Positions 36,171-45,243 are shown, counted from the first letter of the stretch. The stretch: 64,000 nucleotides of DNA from Verrucosispora sp. WMMD573 (GCF_027497175.1 NZ_CP114901.1:6386001-6450000), one strand, 5' to 3'. The notes: generated from the letters alone by a model not told the origin. Numbers and translations are program-made.

Positions 36171-36671
36171 TCAGCCCTGGTTCAGGCCGCTCGGGTCCTC
36201 GTCGTCGTCGATGTCGTCCTCACCCCAGTTGCGACGGGCGAACGGCAAGAAGATCCAGAAGGTCAGGAACCACAGGCCGGCGATACCGCTGAGCAGGAAG
36301 GCGACCGGTCGGGCGAGCACGAAATCGGTGATCAGCAGCACCGAACTCACCATCGCGACCAGCATGAAGCCGAGACCGCCGCTGGCCATCCGGTGGGCGA
36401 AGCGCACCAGTTCCGGTTTGCGGCCCTGCCGGAAGAGCGCCCGGTGGAACGCCACCGGTGAGATGATCATCGCGGTGGCGCCGGCCGCGGCCAGCAGCGC
36501 GACGATGTAGACGTCCCGCTGAAACTGGGTGGTGTCGTCGAAGCCGGCGCTGAACGGCAGGGTCAGCAGGAAGGCGAAGAGGATCTGCACGCCGGTCTGC
36601 GCGACCCGCAATTCCTGTAGCAGGTCGGCGAAGTTGCGCTGCCACCGCTGCTTCTCGGTTTCCTTTGACAC
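36171..36671 (-). CDS. DUF6328-family membrane protein
   Basis: 166 residues, GTG start with GGAGG upstream. Four hydrophobic segments: VQILFAFLLTLPFSAGF, VYIVALLAAAGATAMIIS, GLGFMLVAMVSSVLLITDF and PVAFLLSGIAGLWFLTFWIF. The opening QRWQRNFADLLQELRVAQTG is the recognisable family start. The C-terminus is acidic (GEDDIDDDEDPSG). Widespread in actinobacteria; function unknown. It stands between the acyl-CoA dehydrogenase and a hydrolase on the same strand. Confidence 0.82.
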   Translation of the reverse strand: MSKETEKQRWQRNFADLLQELRVAQTGVQILFAFLLTLPFSAGFDDTTQFQRDVYIVALLAAAGATAMIISPVAFHRALFRQGRKPELVRFAHRMASGGLGFMLVAMVSSVLLITDFVLARPVAFLLSGIAGLWFLTFWIFLPFARRNWGEDDIDDDEDPSGLNQG

Positions 36672-36780
36672 TGCGAACCTCCGGGGCTCCGCCGGCCCTC
36701 GCCGCCGGCGGTCACGCTGATGCCCCGTCGGGCGCGACCCGAAACCCGTTCAGGATCCCCCGTGCCCGCTCTCCGACCGC

Positions 36781-37611
36781 TCAAACCGCCGGGCGCACCC
36801 GGGCCAGGATCGCCTCGGCCAGCGCCGTCGGCGCCTCGTCCGGGATCCAGTGGGTGATCCCGGCAAGTTCGACGAATCGAAAATCCCCGGTCACGTGAGC
36901 GGCGCACGCCTGCGCGGCGACCCGTCCGATGGCGACGTCACCGTCGCTCCAGACGAAGGTGGTGGGCACCGGCACCGGGCCGATCGCCGCCAGATCGGCC
37001 TTCGACATCGCCCGGTACCAGTTCAACGCGGCGGTCAACGCACCCGGCTCACGCATCGGATCGGCGTACGCGGCCACCCGGGCGGCGTCGCCGACGCCAT
37101 GCAGTAGCCGCCGCAGCCCGGCCGCACCGAGCGCCAGCAACGTCTTCTCCGCCACCCCCGGCTTCCGGAACAGCAGCATGTACGCCGAGCGCGCCTTCTG
37201 CTGCGGGTCGTGTGTCAGCGCGTACGCCATGGCCGCCGGATGCGGCACGGAGACCGCGGTCAGGGTCCGTACCCGGTCCGGGTGGGTGGCGGCCAGCGCC
37301 CACCCGACGACCGCACCCCAGTCGTGCCCGACCACGTGGGCGGCGGGCACCCCGAGGGCGTCCAGCACCGCCGCCGCGTCGGCGACCAGTTCCCCCAGCC
37401 GGTACGCCTCGACCTGGGTGGGTCGGGCCTGCGGCGAGTAGCCCCGCTGGTTCAGCGCGTAGCTGTGCAGACCAGCGGCGTGCAGCGCCGGCAGCACCCC
37501 ACCCCACTCGCCCGAGTGCTGCGGGAAACCGTGCAGCAGCAGCACCGGTTCGCCCTGCTCTGGACCGCCGGTGGCGACGTCGAACCGCAGACCTCGGGCA
37601 TCGATACGCAT
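36781..37611 (-). CDS. Alpha/beta hydrolase, epoxide-hydrolase-like
   Basis: 276 residues, ATG start. The HGFP oxyanion motif is in VLLLHGFPQHSGEW. The nucleophile elbow GHDWGAVVGW has Asp instead of Ser, typical of epoxide hydrolases and dehalogenases. The acid is probably in FVWSDGDVAIG and the general base His in GITHWIPDEAP. The cap domain lies between about 130 and 210. The HGFP motif and Asp nucleophile favour epoxide hydrolase over haloalkane dehalogenase; the true substrate is unknown. No partner gene is obvious. It is followed on its 3' side by the DUF6328 gene about 110 bases away. Confidence 0.87.
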   Translation of the reverse strand: MRIDARGLRFDVATGGPEQGEPVLLLHGFPQHSGEWGGVLPALHAAGLHSYALNQRGYSPQARPTQVEAYRLGELVADAAAVLDALGVPAAHVVGHDWGAVVGWALAATHPDRVRTLTAVSVPHPAAMAYALTHDPQQKARSAYMLLFRKPGVAEKTLLALGAAGLRRLLHGVGDAARVAAYADPMREPGALTAALNWYRAMSKADLAAIGPVPVPTTFVWSDGDVAIGRVAAQACAAHVTGDFRFVELAGITHWIPDEAPTALAEAILARVRPAV

Positions 37612-37668
37612 GCCGGCAGCCTACCGACGACCCGACGCCGGCTCACAGAGGCGATACCGGGTCAGAGA

Positions 37669-38448
37669 TCAACAGGGCGGCTCGGCCAGCGGCTCCATCC
37701 GGTTCCATCCGATCCAGCCTCGTTCGCGCAACAGCTCCTTCAGCCGTTGTATCCGGGGGTCGGACTCCTCGGCGAGCGCGTCCAGCAGGTCGTGCGGCAT
37801 CTCGTCGTAAGACTCGTTGCTGACGTTCAGCTCGCCCGCGGCGTACGCCTGCTCGGCCAGGCAGGCCATGATGTCGGCGGCCTCCGCAAGTCGTGGATCG
37901 TCGTCGACGTCGCCGTCGAAGACCTCGGACAGCACCCGGTAGAGCCGGACGATCCGCGGGTCGTCGAGCTGCGCGAGTTTGCCGGGCATGAACTCGCGGA
38001 CGCTGTCGGGCCAGCGAGCGGCGACCAGGATCCAACCGTCCCGTTCACCCGCCACCACCCGCTCGGACGCACCGATCTCCCGAAGCCGATGAAGGTAGGC
38101 GGTCACCTCCGGGGGGAGCGTCAGGCCGTCGCCGGCCGCGAGCTGCGCGATCTGCCGACGGCTGGTCTCAAGCCGTTCGATCTCATCCCGGAGGTGACTG
38201 TCGATCCTGTGGATCGCCTCCGTGAAGGTCACCGCGTCGGCTTCGAGTAGCTGATCGATCCGGGACAGCGGCACCCCGGCGTTGGCGAGAGTGCGGATCT
38301 TGATGAGCGACACGGCCGCCGTCGCGCCGTACCGCCGGTAACCCGAGGCGTCCCGCTCCGGCTCGGGCAGCAGCCCGATCTGGTGATAGTGCCGCACCGT
38401 CCGCACCGTGACACCGGCGTACGCGGCCAGTTGACCAATCGTCAGCAT
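37669..38448 (-). CDS. MerR-family transcriptional regulator
   Basis: 259 residues, ATG start. N-terminal MerR HTH and wing: MLTIGQLAAYAGVTVRTVRH, then YHQIGLLPEPERDASGYRRY. A dimerisation coiled coil follows (IHRIDSHLRDEIERLETSRR). The remaining 140 residues form a helical ligand-type domain with no metal-binding cysteines, suggesting an organic effector. It lies 44 bases downstream of an ABC-2 exporter pair on the same strand, so it probably regulates that exporter, as drug-responsive MerR proteins do. Confidence 0.9.
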   Translation of the reverse strand: MLTIGQLAAYAGVTVRTVRHYHQIGLLPEPERDASGYRRYGATAAVSLIKIRTLANAGVPLSRIDQLLEADAVTFTEAIHRIDSHLRDEIERLETSRRQIAQLAAGDGLTLPPEVTAYLHRLREIGASERVVAGERDGWILVAARWPDSVREFMPGKLAQLDDPRIVRLYRVLSEVFDGDVDDDPRLAEAADIMACLAEQAYAAGELNVSNESYDEMPHDLLDALAEESDPRIQRLKELLRERGWIGWNRMEPLAEPPC

Positions 38449-38492
38449 GCCCCGATCCTGCCGTCAGCTCGCCCGGTCCGGTCGGTGCCGAC

Positions 38493-39254
38493 TCACGCGA
38501 TCCTCCGCCGGTAGTAGATCGTGGCGGCCAGGTAGGCGACGACGAGGATGCCGAGACACCAGGCGAGTGCGGTCCAGATGTCGGAGCCGACGGGCTGCTG
38601 GGCGAACAGGTCCCGGATCGTGTTGACGATGGCGGTCACCGGTTGGTGCTCGGCGAAGGCCCGTACCGGGCCGGGCATGGTGTCGGTGGGCACGAAGGCC
38701 GAGCTGACGAACGGCAGGAAGATCAGCGGGTAGGAGAAAGCGCCCGCGCCGTCCACCGACTTCGCGGTGAGGCCCGGGATCACCGCAAGCCAGGTCAGCG
38801 CGAGGGTGAGCAGGGCCAGCATGCCTGCCGCCGCGAGCCAACCAAGCACATCCGTCCCCGGGCGGAAGCCCATGAGCAGGGCTACGCCGACGACGACCAC
38901 GAGTGAGATCAGGTTGGCGACCATCGAGGTCAGGACGTGCGCCCACAACACGGCGGATCGCGCGATGGGCATCGACTGGAACCGCCCGAAGATGCCGCCC
39001 TGCATGTCCTGGAAGAGCCGGAACGCGGTGTAGGAGATACCCGAGGCGATCGTGATGACCAGGATGCCGGGGAGCAGGTAGTTCACGTACGAGTCGGACC
39101 CGGTCTCGATCGCACCACCGAAGACGTAGACGAACAGCAGCATGAAAGCGATCGGCATGATCGCGGTGGTGATGATGGTGTCCGGGCTGCGGAGGATGTG
39201 CCGCAGCGAACGCCCCAGGAGCACCGTGGTGTCGCCGAGGAAGTGCTTGTTCAT
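38493..39254 (-). CDS. ABC-2 type multidrug-like exporter permease
   Basis: 253 residues, ATG start overlapping the ATPase stop (ATGA). Six hydrophobic segments. DrrB-like family marks are FLGDTTVLLGRSLRHILRSP at the start, GSDSYVNYLLPGILVITIAS in the first third, and PLIFLPFVSSAFVPTDTMPG near the C-terminal signature. It pairs with the ATPase encoded immediately upstream to export a hydrophobic compound. The MerR gene downstream probably controls it. The substrate is unknown; daunorubicin-type drug resistance proteins are the closest comparison by eye. Confidence 0.9.
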   Translation of the reverse strand: MNKHFLGDTTVLLGRSLRHILRSPDTIITTAIMPIAFMLLFVYVFGGAIETGSDSYVNYLLPGILVITIASGISYTAFRLFQDMQGGIFGRFQSMPIARSAVLWAHVLTSMVANLISLVVVVGVALLMGFRPGTDVLGWLAAAGMLALLTLALTWLAVIPGLTAKSVDGAGAFSYPLIFLPFVSSAFVPTDTMPGPVRAFAEHQPVTAIVNTIRDLFAQQPVGSDIWTALAWCLGILVVAYLAATIYYRRRIA

Positions 39255-40048
39255 CGCTGTTCCTTGTCCGTGCCGGCGCCGACGAGGGTGAGGAAGATGT
39301 CTTCGAGGCTCGGCTGCTTCTCGACGTACTCGACCTCAGCGGGTGGCAGGACCCGCCTCAGCTCTTCGAGGGTGCCGTCCACGATGATCCGGCCCTCGTG
39401 GAGGATCGCGATCCGGTCGGCGAGGTTTTCCGCCTCGTCGAGATACTGGGTGGTGAGCAGCACGGTCGTGCCGCCCTGAGCGAGTTCGTTGACGGCGTGC
39501 CACACCTCAAGGCGCGCCTGCGGGTCCAGCCCGGTGGTCGGCTCGTCGAGGAAGACGACCGGCGGGTTCCCGATCAGGCTCATCGCGATGTCCAACCGGC
39601 GGCGCATGCCCCCGGAGTACGTCGCCACCCTCCGGTCGCCCGCCTCGGTCAACGAGAAGCGCTTCAGCAGCTCGTCCGCGATCGCGCCGGGGGCCTTGAG
39701 GTGCCGCAGCCTGGCGACCAGGACGAGGTTCTCACGCCCGGTGAGGATCTCGTCGACCGCCGCGAACTGCCCGGTGAGGCTGATGGACTCGCGTACCTCG
39801 GCGGCCTGGGCCGTGACATCGAGGCCGTTGACGTGTGCGCCACCCGCGTCGGGCTTGAGCAGCGTGGAGAGGATCTTCACCACCGTGGTCTTGCCCGCGC
39901 CGTTCGAGCCGAGCAGGGCGAAGATGCTCCCCCGCGCGACCTCGAAATCCACCCCACGCAGCACGTGCAGCTTCTGGTACGACTTCTCCAGGCCCCGCAC
40001 CCGAATCGCAGGCTCCTGAGACTGACTGGTTGTCGCCGGGATTGTCAT
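39251..40048 (-). CDS. ABC exporter ATP-binding protein (DrrA-like)
   Basis: 265 residues from ATG 40048; a second ATG at 40060 is possible. Walker A GSNGAGKT (47-54), signature YSGGMRRRLDIAMSL, Walker B VVFLDEPTTGLDPQ, and switch His replaced by Gln in VLLTTQYLDEAENLADR, as is common in DrrA proteins. The C-terminal region with ILHEGRIIVDGTLEELRR fits drug-export ATPases. First gene of a three-gene unit: ATPase, permease, MerR regulator. Confidence 0.93.
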   Translation of the reverse strand: MTIPATTSQSQEPAIRVRGLEKSYQKLHVLRGVDFEVARGSIFALLGSNGAGKTTVVKILSTLLKPDAGGAHVNGLDVTAQAAEVRESISLTGQFAAVDEILTGRENLVLVARLRHLKAPGAIADELLKRFSLTEAGDRRVATYSGGMRRRLDIAMSLIGNPPVVFLDEPTTGLDPQARLEVWHAVNELAQGGTTVLLTTQYLDEAENLADRIAILHEGRIIVDGTLEELRRVLPPAEVEYVEKQPSLEDIFLTLVGAGTDKEQR

Positions 40049-40127
40049 GCCGGTCAGCATGGAGGGTTGACGTAGCGTCAGGGTCAAGCCCGCAGCGGCG
40101 CCATTTTCCGCAGTGGGTGGCGCGAGG

Positions 40128-40871
40128 TCAGTCGTACGGGCGCTTGGGGACAGGCACCTGCCGCCAGGACTCGACCTCAAGGTAGGGGATCTCGGCGTCG
40201 TTCACCGGATCCCGGCCGAGCCGGTCGCTGTAGCGACCGATCACCTCCACCCAGCTGTCGTCGGGCAACCCGGCCGGTACGTCGCCGGTCAACCCGAGCT
40301 TGACCGGGCGTCCGTCGGCGGCGCAGCAGGACAGCACCATCCGGGCCAGGATCGGCTGGCCGTCCGCGCCGGTGGCGATGAAGCCGGTGAGCTGCACCCG
40401 CCGATCGCCGATCGACGTACCCCGGTCGAACAGCGCCCGGGAGGCGTAGTCCAGAACGCTTACCTGCACCGGGTCACCCTCGGGCAGCGGCGGGTAGTCC
40501 GACTGCTGTTGGCTGCTCAGCGCCGTGCCGGCCTGGCCCGCCGCGTACGACCCGAGCGCCGGCGGGGCGACCAGCAGCAGGCCGAGCACGGGCAGGATCA
40601 GCAGCCAACCGATCCTCGGCTCGTGGTGGGCGTGCCCGTGGCCGTCGTGGCCGACGCCCGATCCGTCGGCCGGGGTCAACGCGCGGGGGGCCGGCGGGCG
40701 CAACTCGTACCAGAGCGTCATGATCGCGGCGGCGATCAGCAGCAGGCCGGCGGCGATCAGGAAGGGACGCAGGCCCTCCTTGACGTAGCGCAGGTAGAGG
40801 TCGGTGACGCTGGCCCGGATCACCGCGCCGCCGAGCAGCAGCAGGATCACCGCCTGCGCCTGCCGGTTCAC
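40128..40871 (-). CDS. TIGR03943-family putative permease subunit
   Basis: 247 residues from GTG 40871, overlapping the upstream permease stop (GTGA). Hydrophobic segments sit at about 8-25, 37-57 and 90-110. A His-rich loop (GHDGHGHAHHEP) between the second and third could bind metal. The extracytoplasmic C-terminal domain has LTGFIATGADGQPILARMVL followed by SCCAADGRPVKLGL, the DUF1980-type signature. These proteins accompany DUF318 permeases and, in several actinobacteria, are reported as part of zinc-regulated gene sets. Substrate not known. I do not see a Zur box directly upstream of the pair. Confidence 0.85.
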   Translation of the reverse strand: MNRQAQAVILLLLGGAVIRASVTDLYLRYVKEGLRPFLIAAGLLLIAAAIMTLWYELRPPAPRALTPADGSGVGHDGHGHAHHEPRIGWLLILPVLGLLLVAPPALGSYAAGQAGTALSSQQQSDYPPLPEGDPVQVSVLDYASRALFDRGTSIGDRRVQLTGFIATGADGQPILARMVLSCCAADGRPVKLGLTGDVPAGLPDDSWVEVIGRYSDRLGRDPVNDAEIPYLEVESWRQVPVPKRPYD

Positions 40872-41941
40872 AGCAGCACCGCCCCGGCGCCGACAGCGAC
40901 CAGCACGGCCACCACGAAGGTGGTCGGCGCGAACCGGAACGCGAAGCGGCGGCCGAACACGCCGGCCTGCATCGAGATCAACTTGAGATCGACCATCGGC
41001 CCCACCACCAGGAAGACCAGTCGGGACGTGAGCGAGAACTGGGACAGCGAGGCGGCGACGAAGGCGTCGGCCTCCGAGCAGAGCGAGAGCAGCACGGCGA
41101 GCAGCGCCAGCGCCAGGATCGACAACCACGTGTTGTCGGCCAGGGTCTGCAACCACCGCTCCGGCACCAGCACGTTGATGCTGGCGGCGGCCATCGCGCC
41201 GAGCACCAGGAATCCACCGGCGTGGGTCACGTCGTGACGGACGGCGGCCCAGAAGGCCCGCCCCCGGGACGCGTCGTCCAACTCCGGCCGGCGCGGCATC
41301 CTGATCCATTCGGTACGCCCGAGTCGCAGCCAGAGCCAACCCATGATCATGGCGACGATCAGGCTGGCGACGCCCCGGGCGAGCACCATCTCGGGGTTGT
41401 TCGGGAAGGCGACCGCGGTGGCGGTGAGCACGATCGGGTTGACCGCCGGGGCGGCGAGCAGGAACGCCAGCGCGGCGGCCGGGGTGACGCCCCGCCGGAT
41501 CAGTGACCCGGCGATCGGCACCGAACCGCATTCGCAGCCCGGCAGCACCACCCCGGCCGCGCTGGCCGCCGGCACCGCCAACGCCGGGTGTCGGGGCAAC
41601 GCCTTCGCCCAGAAGGATCGGGGTACGAAGACCGCGATCACGGCGGAGAGCAGCACGCCGAAGGCCAGGAACGGCACCGCCTGCACCATGATCGAGACGA
41701 AGACGGTGGTCCAGGTCTGGATGCGGGGATCGTCCAGGGCGGCGGCGATCGGCTCCCGAAAGATGATCAGGATGATCAGCAGCGCCGCCAGGACCTCCAC
41801 CGAGCCGATCCGGTCACCGAGCCAGCGCCGGGGCGGCTCGCCACCGGCGGGCTCCGGGGGACGCGTTTCGATGTCGACGCCCCCGGCCGCGGGTCGCGGC
41901 TCGGGCTCGCCCGGCACGGCCCGGTCAGTGTCTGTGGTCAC
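40868..41941 (-). CDS. DUF318/UPF0718-family permease
   Basis: 357 residues from GTG 41941. Acidic, Pro-rich N-tail of about 45 residues, then eight or more hydrophobic helices. The family signature is the Cys pair C136/C138 in GVVLPGCECGSVPIAGSLIR, with a second half-site CSEADAFVAASLSQ, suggesting an internal duplication. Related proteins are proposed to move metals or sulfur compounds through such cysteines. Translationally coupled to the TIGR03943 subunit. In this window rich in zinc genes, a metal role is a reasonable guess but not shown. Confidence 0.87.
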   Translation of the reverse strand: MTTDTDRAVPGEPEPRPAAGGVDIETRPPEPAGGEPPRRWLGDRIGSVEVLAALLIILIIFREPIAAALDDPRIQTWTTVFVSIMVQAVPFLAFGVLLSAVIAVFVPRSFWAKALPRHPALAVPAASAAGVVLPGCECGSVPIAGSLIRRGVTPAAALAFLLAAPAVNPIVLTATAVAFPNNPEMVLARGVASLIVAMIMGWLWLRLGRTEWIRMPRRPELDDASRGRAFWAAVRHDVTHAGGFLVLGAMAAASINVLVPERWLQTLADNTWLSILALALLAVLLSLCSEADAFVAASLSQFSLTSRLVFLVVGPMVDLKLISMQAGVFGRRFAFRFAPTTFVVAVLVAVGAGAVLL

Positions 41942-42143
41942 CCGTCGCCCTTCGGCCGTGGCGGATCAGCGGACTGAGATTACCGTCCGGCGGGGATGAC
42001 GTCGATGGATGTCACAAATATGGCCGGGCTCCGGTCGTCCCCGGCCCACCAGACGAGCCGGAGGCGAGCGCCCGTCGTGACCTGGGGAGATCACATTGCC
42101 GGTGGATCTTCCGTGGTGTTAGCGTCGGCGGGACAGACAACAC

Positions 42144-42229
42144 CTCCGACAGGGGAGCGCACAGCGCTGAGAGTGCGGGTCCGCCCGCAGACCCTCCGTA
42201 CCTGATCTGGGTAATGCCAGCGCAGGGAG
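42144..42229 (+). promoter_or_regulatory. TPP riboswitch (THI element)
   Basis: Aptamer with P1 ends CTCC (42144-42147) and GGAG (42226-42229), the conserved CTGAGA at 42167-42172, and the second core ACCTGATCTGGGTAATGCCA. It lies 90 bases before the first gene of a thiamine-precursor ECF transporter, so thiamine pyrophosphate should lower expression of the operon. Confidence 0.95.
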
Positions 42230-42318
42230 TTCGGTCCACCTCCAGCCCGCCACCGTTCGGCGCCGCCGGCCGGGGCGTGCGTCTTGCCTGGTTCGCATCT
42301 GGACTGGGAGCAATCATC

Positions 42319-42909
42319 GTGCAGACCACCGAGAGCAACCGCTGGCGCACCATCGACATCGTGGTGGCGTCGGTCATCGCCGTCGCCTTCGGCGTCATCT
42401 TCTGGGCCTGGGGCGTGGTGTGGAGCGCCACCGAGGGCGCCTTCAGCTTCTTCCCGCCGGCACAGACCCTCATCTACGGTGTCTGGCTGGTGCCGGCCGT
42501 GCTCGGCGGCCTGGTCATCCGCAAGCCCGGCGCCTCGCTGTACTGCGAACTGCTGGCGGCGATCATCTCGGCCCTGCTGGGCAGCCAGTGGGGCACCATC
42601 GTCCTGTTGCAGGGCCTGATGCAGGGTCTCGGCGCCGAACTGGCCTTCGCCGCCTTCCGGTACCGGTCCTACCGACTGCCGGCCGCCCTGCTGGCCGGCG
42701 CGCTGACCGGCCTGAGCGCGGCGATCTTCGACTTCGTCTACTGGAACGCCGAACGCGACATCGCCACCTACCGCCTGCCCTACGCCGCGCTCACCATCAT
42801 CAGCGCCACCGTCATCGCCGGTGCCGGCGCGTACGCCCTCACCCGCGCCCTGGCCCGCACCGGCGTCCTGGACCGCTTCCCCGCCGCCCGCGAACGCCCC
42901 CTCGTCTGA
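42319..42909 (+). CDS. ykoE: ECF transporter S component for thiamine precursor (YkoE type)
   Basis: 196 residues from GTG 42319, with GGGAG 8 bases ahead. Five to six hydrophobic helices: IVVASVIAVAFGVIFWAWGV, TLIYGVWLVPAVLGGLVIRK, LYCELLAAIISALLGSQWG and others. The YkoE hallmark region AAFRYRSYRLPAALLAGALT is present. It binds hydroxymethylpyrimidine-type thiamine precursors and docks to the ATPase/EcfT module encoded next. The upstream TPP riboswitch confirms the thiamine link. A long hairpin (H7) separates it from the ATPase gene. Confidence 0.93.
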   Translation: MQTTESNRWRTIDIVVASVIAVAFGVIFWAWGVVWSATEGAFSFFPPAQTLIYGVWLVPAVLGGLVIRKPGASLYCELLAAIISALLGSQWGTIVLLQGLMQGLGAELAFAAFRYRSYRLPAALLAGALTGLSAAIFDFVYWNAERDIATYRLPYAALTIISATVIAGAGAYALTRALARTGVLDRFPAARERPLV

Positions 42910-42925
42910 CCCGGAATCCATCCCA

Positions 42926-42988
42926 CGTTGATCATGAGGTTGGCGGCGGAGTTGATCTCCGAACCAGCCGTCAACCTCATGATCAACG
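42926..42988. repeat. Intergenic hairpin H7, 22-bp arms with one mismatch, inside the thiamine ECF operon
   Basis: Arms 42926-42947 and 42967-42988; left arm CGTTGATCATGAGGTTG. It ends 18 bases before the ykoD start and may tune expression of the S component against the ATPase/T component. Confidence 0.72.
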
Positions 42989-43006
42989 GGAAGAAAGGAG
43001 GGTGTT

Positions 43007-44446
43007 GTGGGTGACGGGGTGGGGGTGCGGGGGTTCGGGTGGCGGCATGCCGGAAGGCGTGGCTGGGCGGTGCGCGGGGTGGATCTGCGGGTGGAGCACG
43101 GCGAGAAGGTGCTGCTGCTCGGAGCGTCCGGAGCCGGCAAGAGCACGTTGCTGGCGGCGTTGGCCGGGCTGCTGCCCGAGGACTCCGGGGAGCGGGAAGG
43201 CACCATCGAGATCGACGGCCAGCCGGTCGGCGAGGCCCGGGACCGGGTCGGCATCGTCTTCCAGGACCCGCAGTCCCAACTCGTCATGGCCCGCAGCGGC
43301 GACGACGTGGCGTTCGGGCTGGAGAACCGGGGCGTGCCGGCCGGACAGATCTGGGCGCGAGTGGACGGGGCACTGGACCGGGTCGGCTTCCCGTACCACC
43401 GGGACCGGCCCACCGCGGCGCTCTCCGGCGGCGAACAGCAGCGCCTCGCCCTGGCCGGGGTGCTGGCGCTGCGTCCCGGCCTGCTGCTGCTGGACGAGCC
43501 CACCGCCAACCTCGACCCGGCCGGTGCCGCCCTGATCCGCGCGGCGCTCGCCCGGGCGGTGGACGCCGACACCACCCTGATCCTGGTCGAACACCGGGTC
43601 GCCGAGGCGCTCCCCCTGGTCGACCGGGTGGTGGTGCTCGAACCCGGCGGCGGGGTCCGCGCCGACGGCTCACCGGAGGCGGTCTTCGCCGCGCACGGCG
43701 ACTCACTCGCCGCCGAGGGAGTCTGGGTGCCCGGCCGGGAGAACCCGCCACGTCGGGCCGCCGGCCCGGCCGGCGAGGTGCTGCTCACCGCCGAACAGCT
43801 CGGCCAGCCACCCCGGCTGGCCGCCACCGACCTGACCGTACGCGCCGGTGAGGCGCTCGCGGTGCTCGGGCCGAACGGCGCCGGGAAGTCCACCCTGGCG
43901 CTACTGCTCGGCGGACTCCTCCGGCCCGGCACCGGGCGGCTGGCGGCGAGCCGGGGACTGGCCGGAGTGGACTCGCGGACCGCGCCGCACCGTTGGCGGG
44001 CACCGGCGCTGACCCGCCGGATCGGCTCGGTGTTCCAGAATCCCGAGCACCAGTTCGTCACCGGTACGGTCTTCGACGAGTTGGCCCTGGGCCCGCGCCG
44101 GACCGGGGCGTCCGAATCGGCGGTGCAGGACCGCGTCACGGAACTGTTGAGCCGGCTGCGGCTGGAGCGGCTCGCCGCCGCCAACCCGTACACCCTCTCC
44201 GGTGGCGAGGCGCGGCGGCTGAGCGTGGCGACCGCCCTGGCCACCGCGCCCCGCCTGCTCATCTGCGACGAACCCACCTTCGGCCAGGACCGGCGCACCT
44301 GGCGTGAGCTGGTGGATCTCCTCGCCGATCTGCGCGACGCCGGTCACGGCCTGGTCACCGTCACCCACGACGCCGACTTCGTGGCCGCGTTGGCCGACCG
44401 TACGCTGGCCCTCGCTCCCCCCGGTCCGGGACCGGAGTCGCGATGA
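43007..44446 (+). CDS. ykoD: ECF transporter double ATPase (YkoD type)
   Basis: 479 residues, GTG start with AAGGAGGG upstream. Two fused ABC ATPase domains: Walker A GASGAGKS (39-46), signature LSGGEQQRLALAGVLAL and Walker B LLLLDEPTANLDP, then a second Walker A GPNGAGKS (near 289), signature LSGGEARRLSVATALA and Walker B LLICDEPTFGQD. Powers uptake by YkoE with the YkoC scaffold. The N-terminus is Gly/Val-rich before the first strand. Ends in ATGA overlap with ykoC. Confidence 0.94.
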   Translation: MGDGVGVRGFGWRHAGRRGWAVRGVDLRVEHGEKVLLLGASGAGKSTLLAALAGLLPEDSGEREGTIEIDGQPVGEARDRVGIVFQDPQSQLVMARSGDDVAFGLENRGVPAGQIWARVDGALDRVGFPYHRDRPTAALSGGEQQRLALAGVLALRPGLLLLDEPTANLDPAGAALIRAALARAVDADTTLILVEHRVAEALPLVDRVVVLEPGGGVRADGSPEAVFAAHGDSLAAEGVWVPGRENPPRRAAGPAGEVLLTAEQLGQPPRLAATDLTVRAGEALAVLGPNGAGKSTLALLLGGLLRPGTGRLAASRGLAGVDSRTAPHRWRAPALTRRIGSVFQNPEHQFVTGTVFDELALGPRRTGASESAVQDRVTELLSRLRLERLAAANPYTLSGGEARRLSVATALATAPRLLICDEPTFGQDRRTWRELVDLLADLRDAGHGLVTVTHDADFVAALADRTLALAPPGPGPESR

Positions 44447-45243
44447 TCACCCTGGAGCCGATCGCCCGGCCGGGCGCGCCGCTGGCTCGGCGCAATCCGG
44501 TGGCCAAACTGGCAGCGGCGATGTTGTTCGCGTTTCCGCTGATGGCCACGCTGGACCCGGTCACGCCGGCCATCGCGATCGCCGTGGAACTGGCGGTGCT
44601 GCCGCTGTTCGGGGTGCACCCCGGGCTGCTGGCCCGACGGGCCTGGCCACTGCTGGCCGCCGGCGGCGGCATCCTGGTCACGCTGGTGCTCTTCGCCGCC
44701 GACCGCTCGGGCCGGGTGCTGCTCGACGTGGGGCCGGTCGTGGTGACGTCGGGGGTGCTGGTCACCGCGCTCGGCCTGGTGCTGCGGCTGTTCGCGGTGG
44801 CGTTGCCCGGCGTGATCGTCTTCGCCACCACCGACCCGACGGACCTGGCCGACGCGCTGGTGCAGAACGCCAGGGCACCCGCCCGGTTCGCGATCGGCGC
44901 ATTGGCGGCGTTCCGGTTGGTGCCGCTGCTCGGCCAGGAGTGGCAGATGATCACCATGGCGCGCCGGGCGCGCGGAGTCGAGGCGGGGCGCGACCCGGTG
45001 GCCCGACTACGGCTGTTCGTCTCGACGGCGTTCACGCTGCTGGTCGGGGCGATCCGGCGGGGCACCCGGCTCGCGGTGGCGATGGACGCCCGAGGCTTCG
45101 ACAGCGGCACCCCGCGCACCTTCGCCCGCCGACAGCGTTTCGTCGCGGCCGACTGGCTGCTCGTCGTCGGCGCGACGGCGACCTCCGGGGCCGCGCTGGC
45201 CGTCAGCGTGGCGCTCGACACCTTCCGCCCCCTGCTCGGCTGA
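44443..45243 (+). CDS. ykoC: ECF transporter T component (YkoC type)
   Basis: 266 residues, ATG overlapping the ykoD stop. EcfT transmembrane scaffold: opening ARRNPVAKLAAAMLFAFPLM, several long hydrophobic helices, and the coupling-helix motif MITMARRARGVEAGRDPVAR containing the A-R-R/A-R-G pair that docks on the ATPases, then a second RRGTRLAVAMDARGFDSG. Completes the thiamine-precursor transporter. The operon ends here; 167 bases without obvious signals follow before the PHP gene. Confidence 0.93.
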   Translation: MITLEPIARPGAPLARRNPVAKLAAAMLFAFPLMATLDPVTPAIAIAVELAVLPLFGVHPGLLARRAWPLLAAGGGILVTLVLFAADRSGRVLLDVGPVVVTSGVLVTALGLVLRLFAVALPGVIVFATTDPTDLADALVQNARAPARFAIGALAAFRLVPLLGQEWQMITMARRARGVEAGRDPVARLRLFVSTAFTLLVGAIRRGTRLAVAMDARGFDSGTPRTFARRQRFVAADWLLVVGATATSGAALAVSVALDTFRPLLG

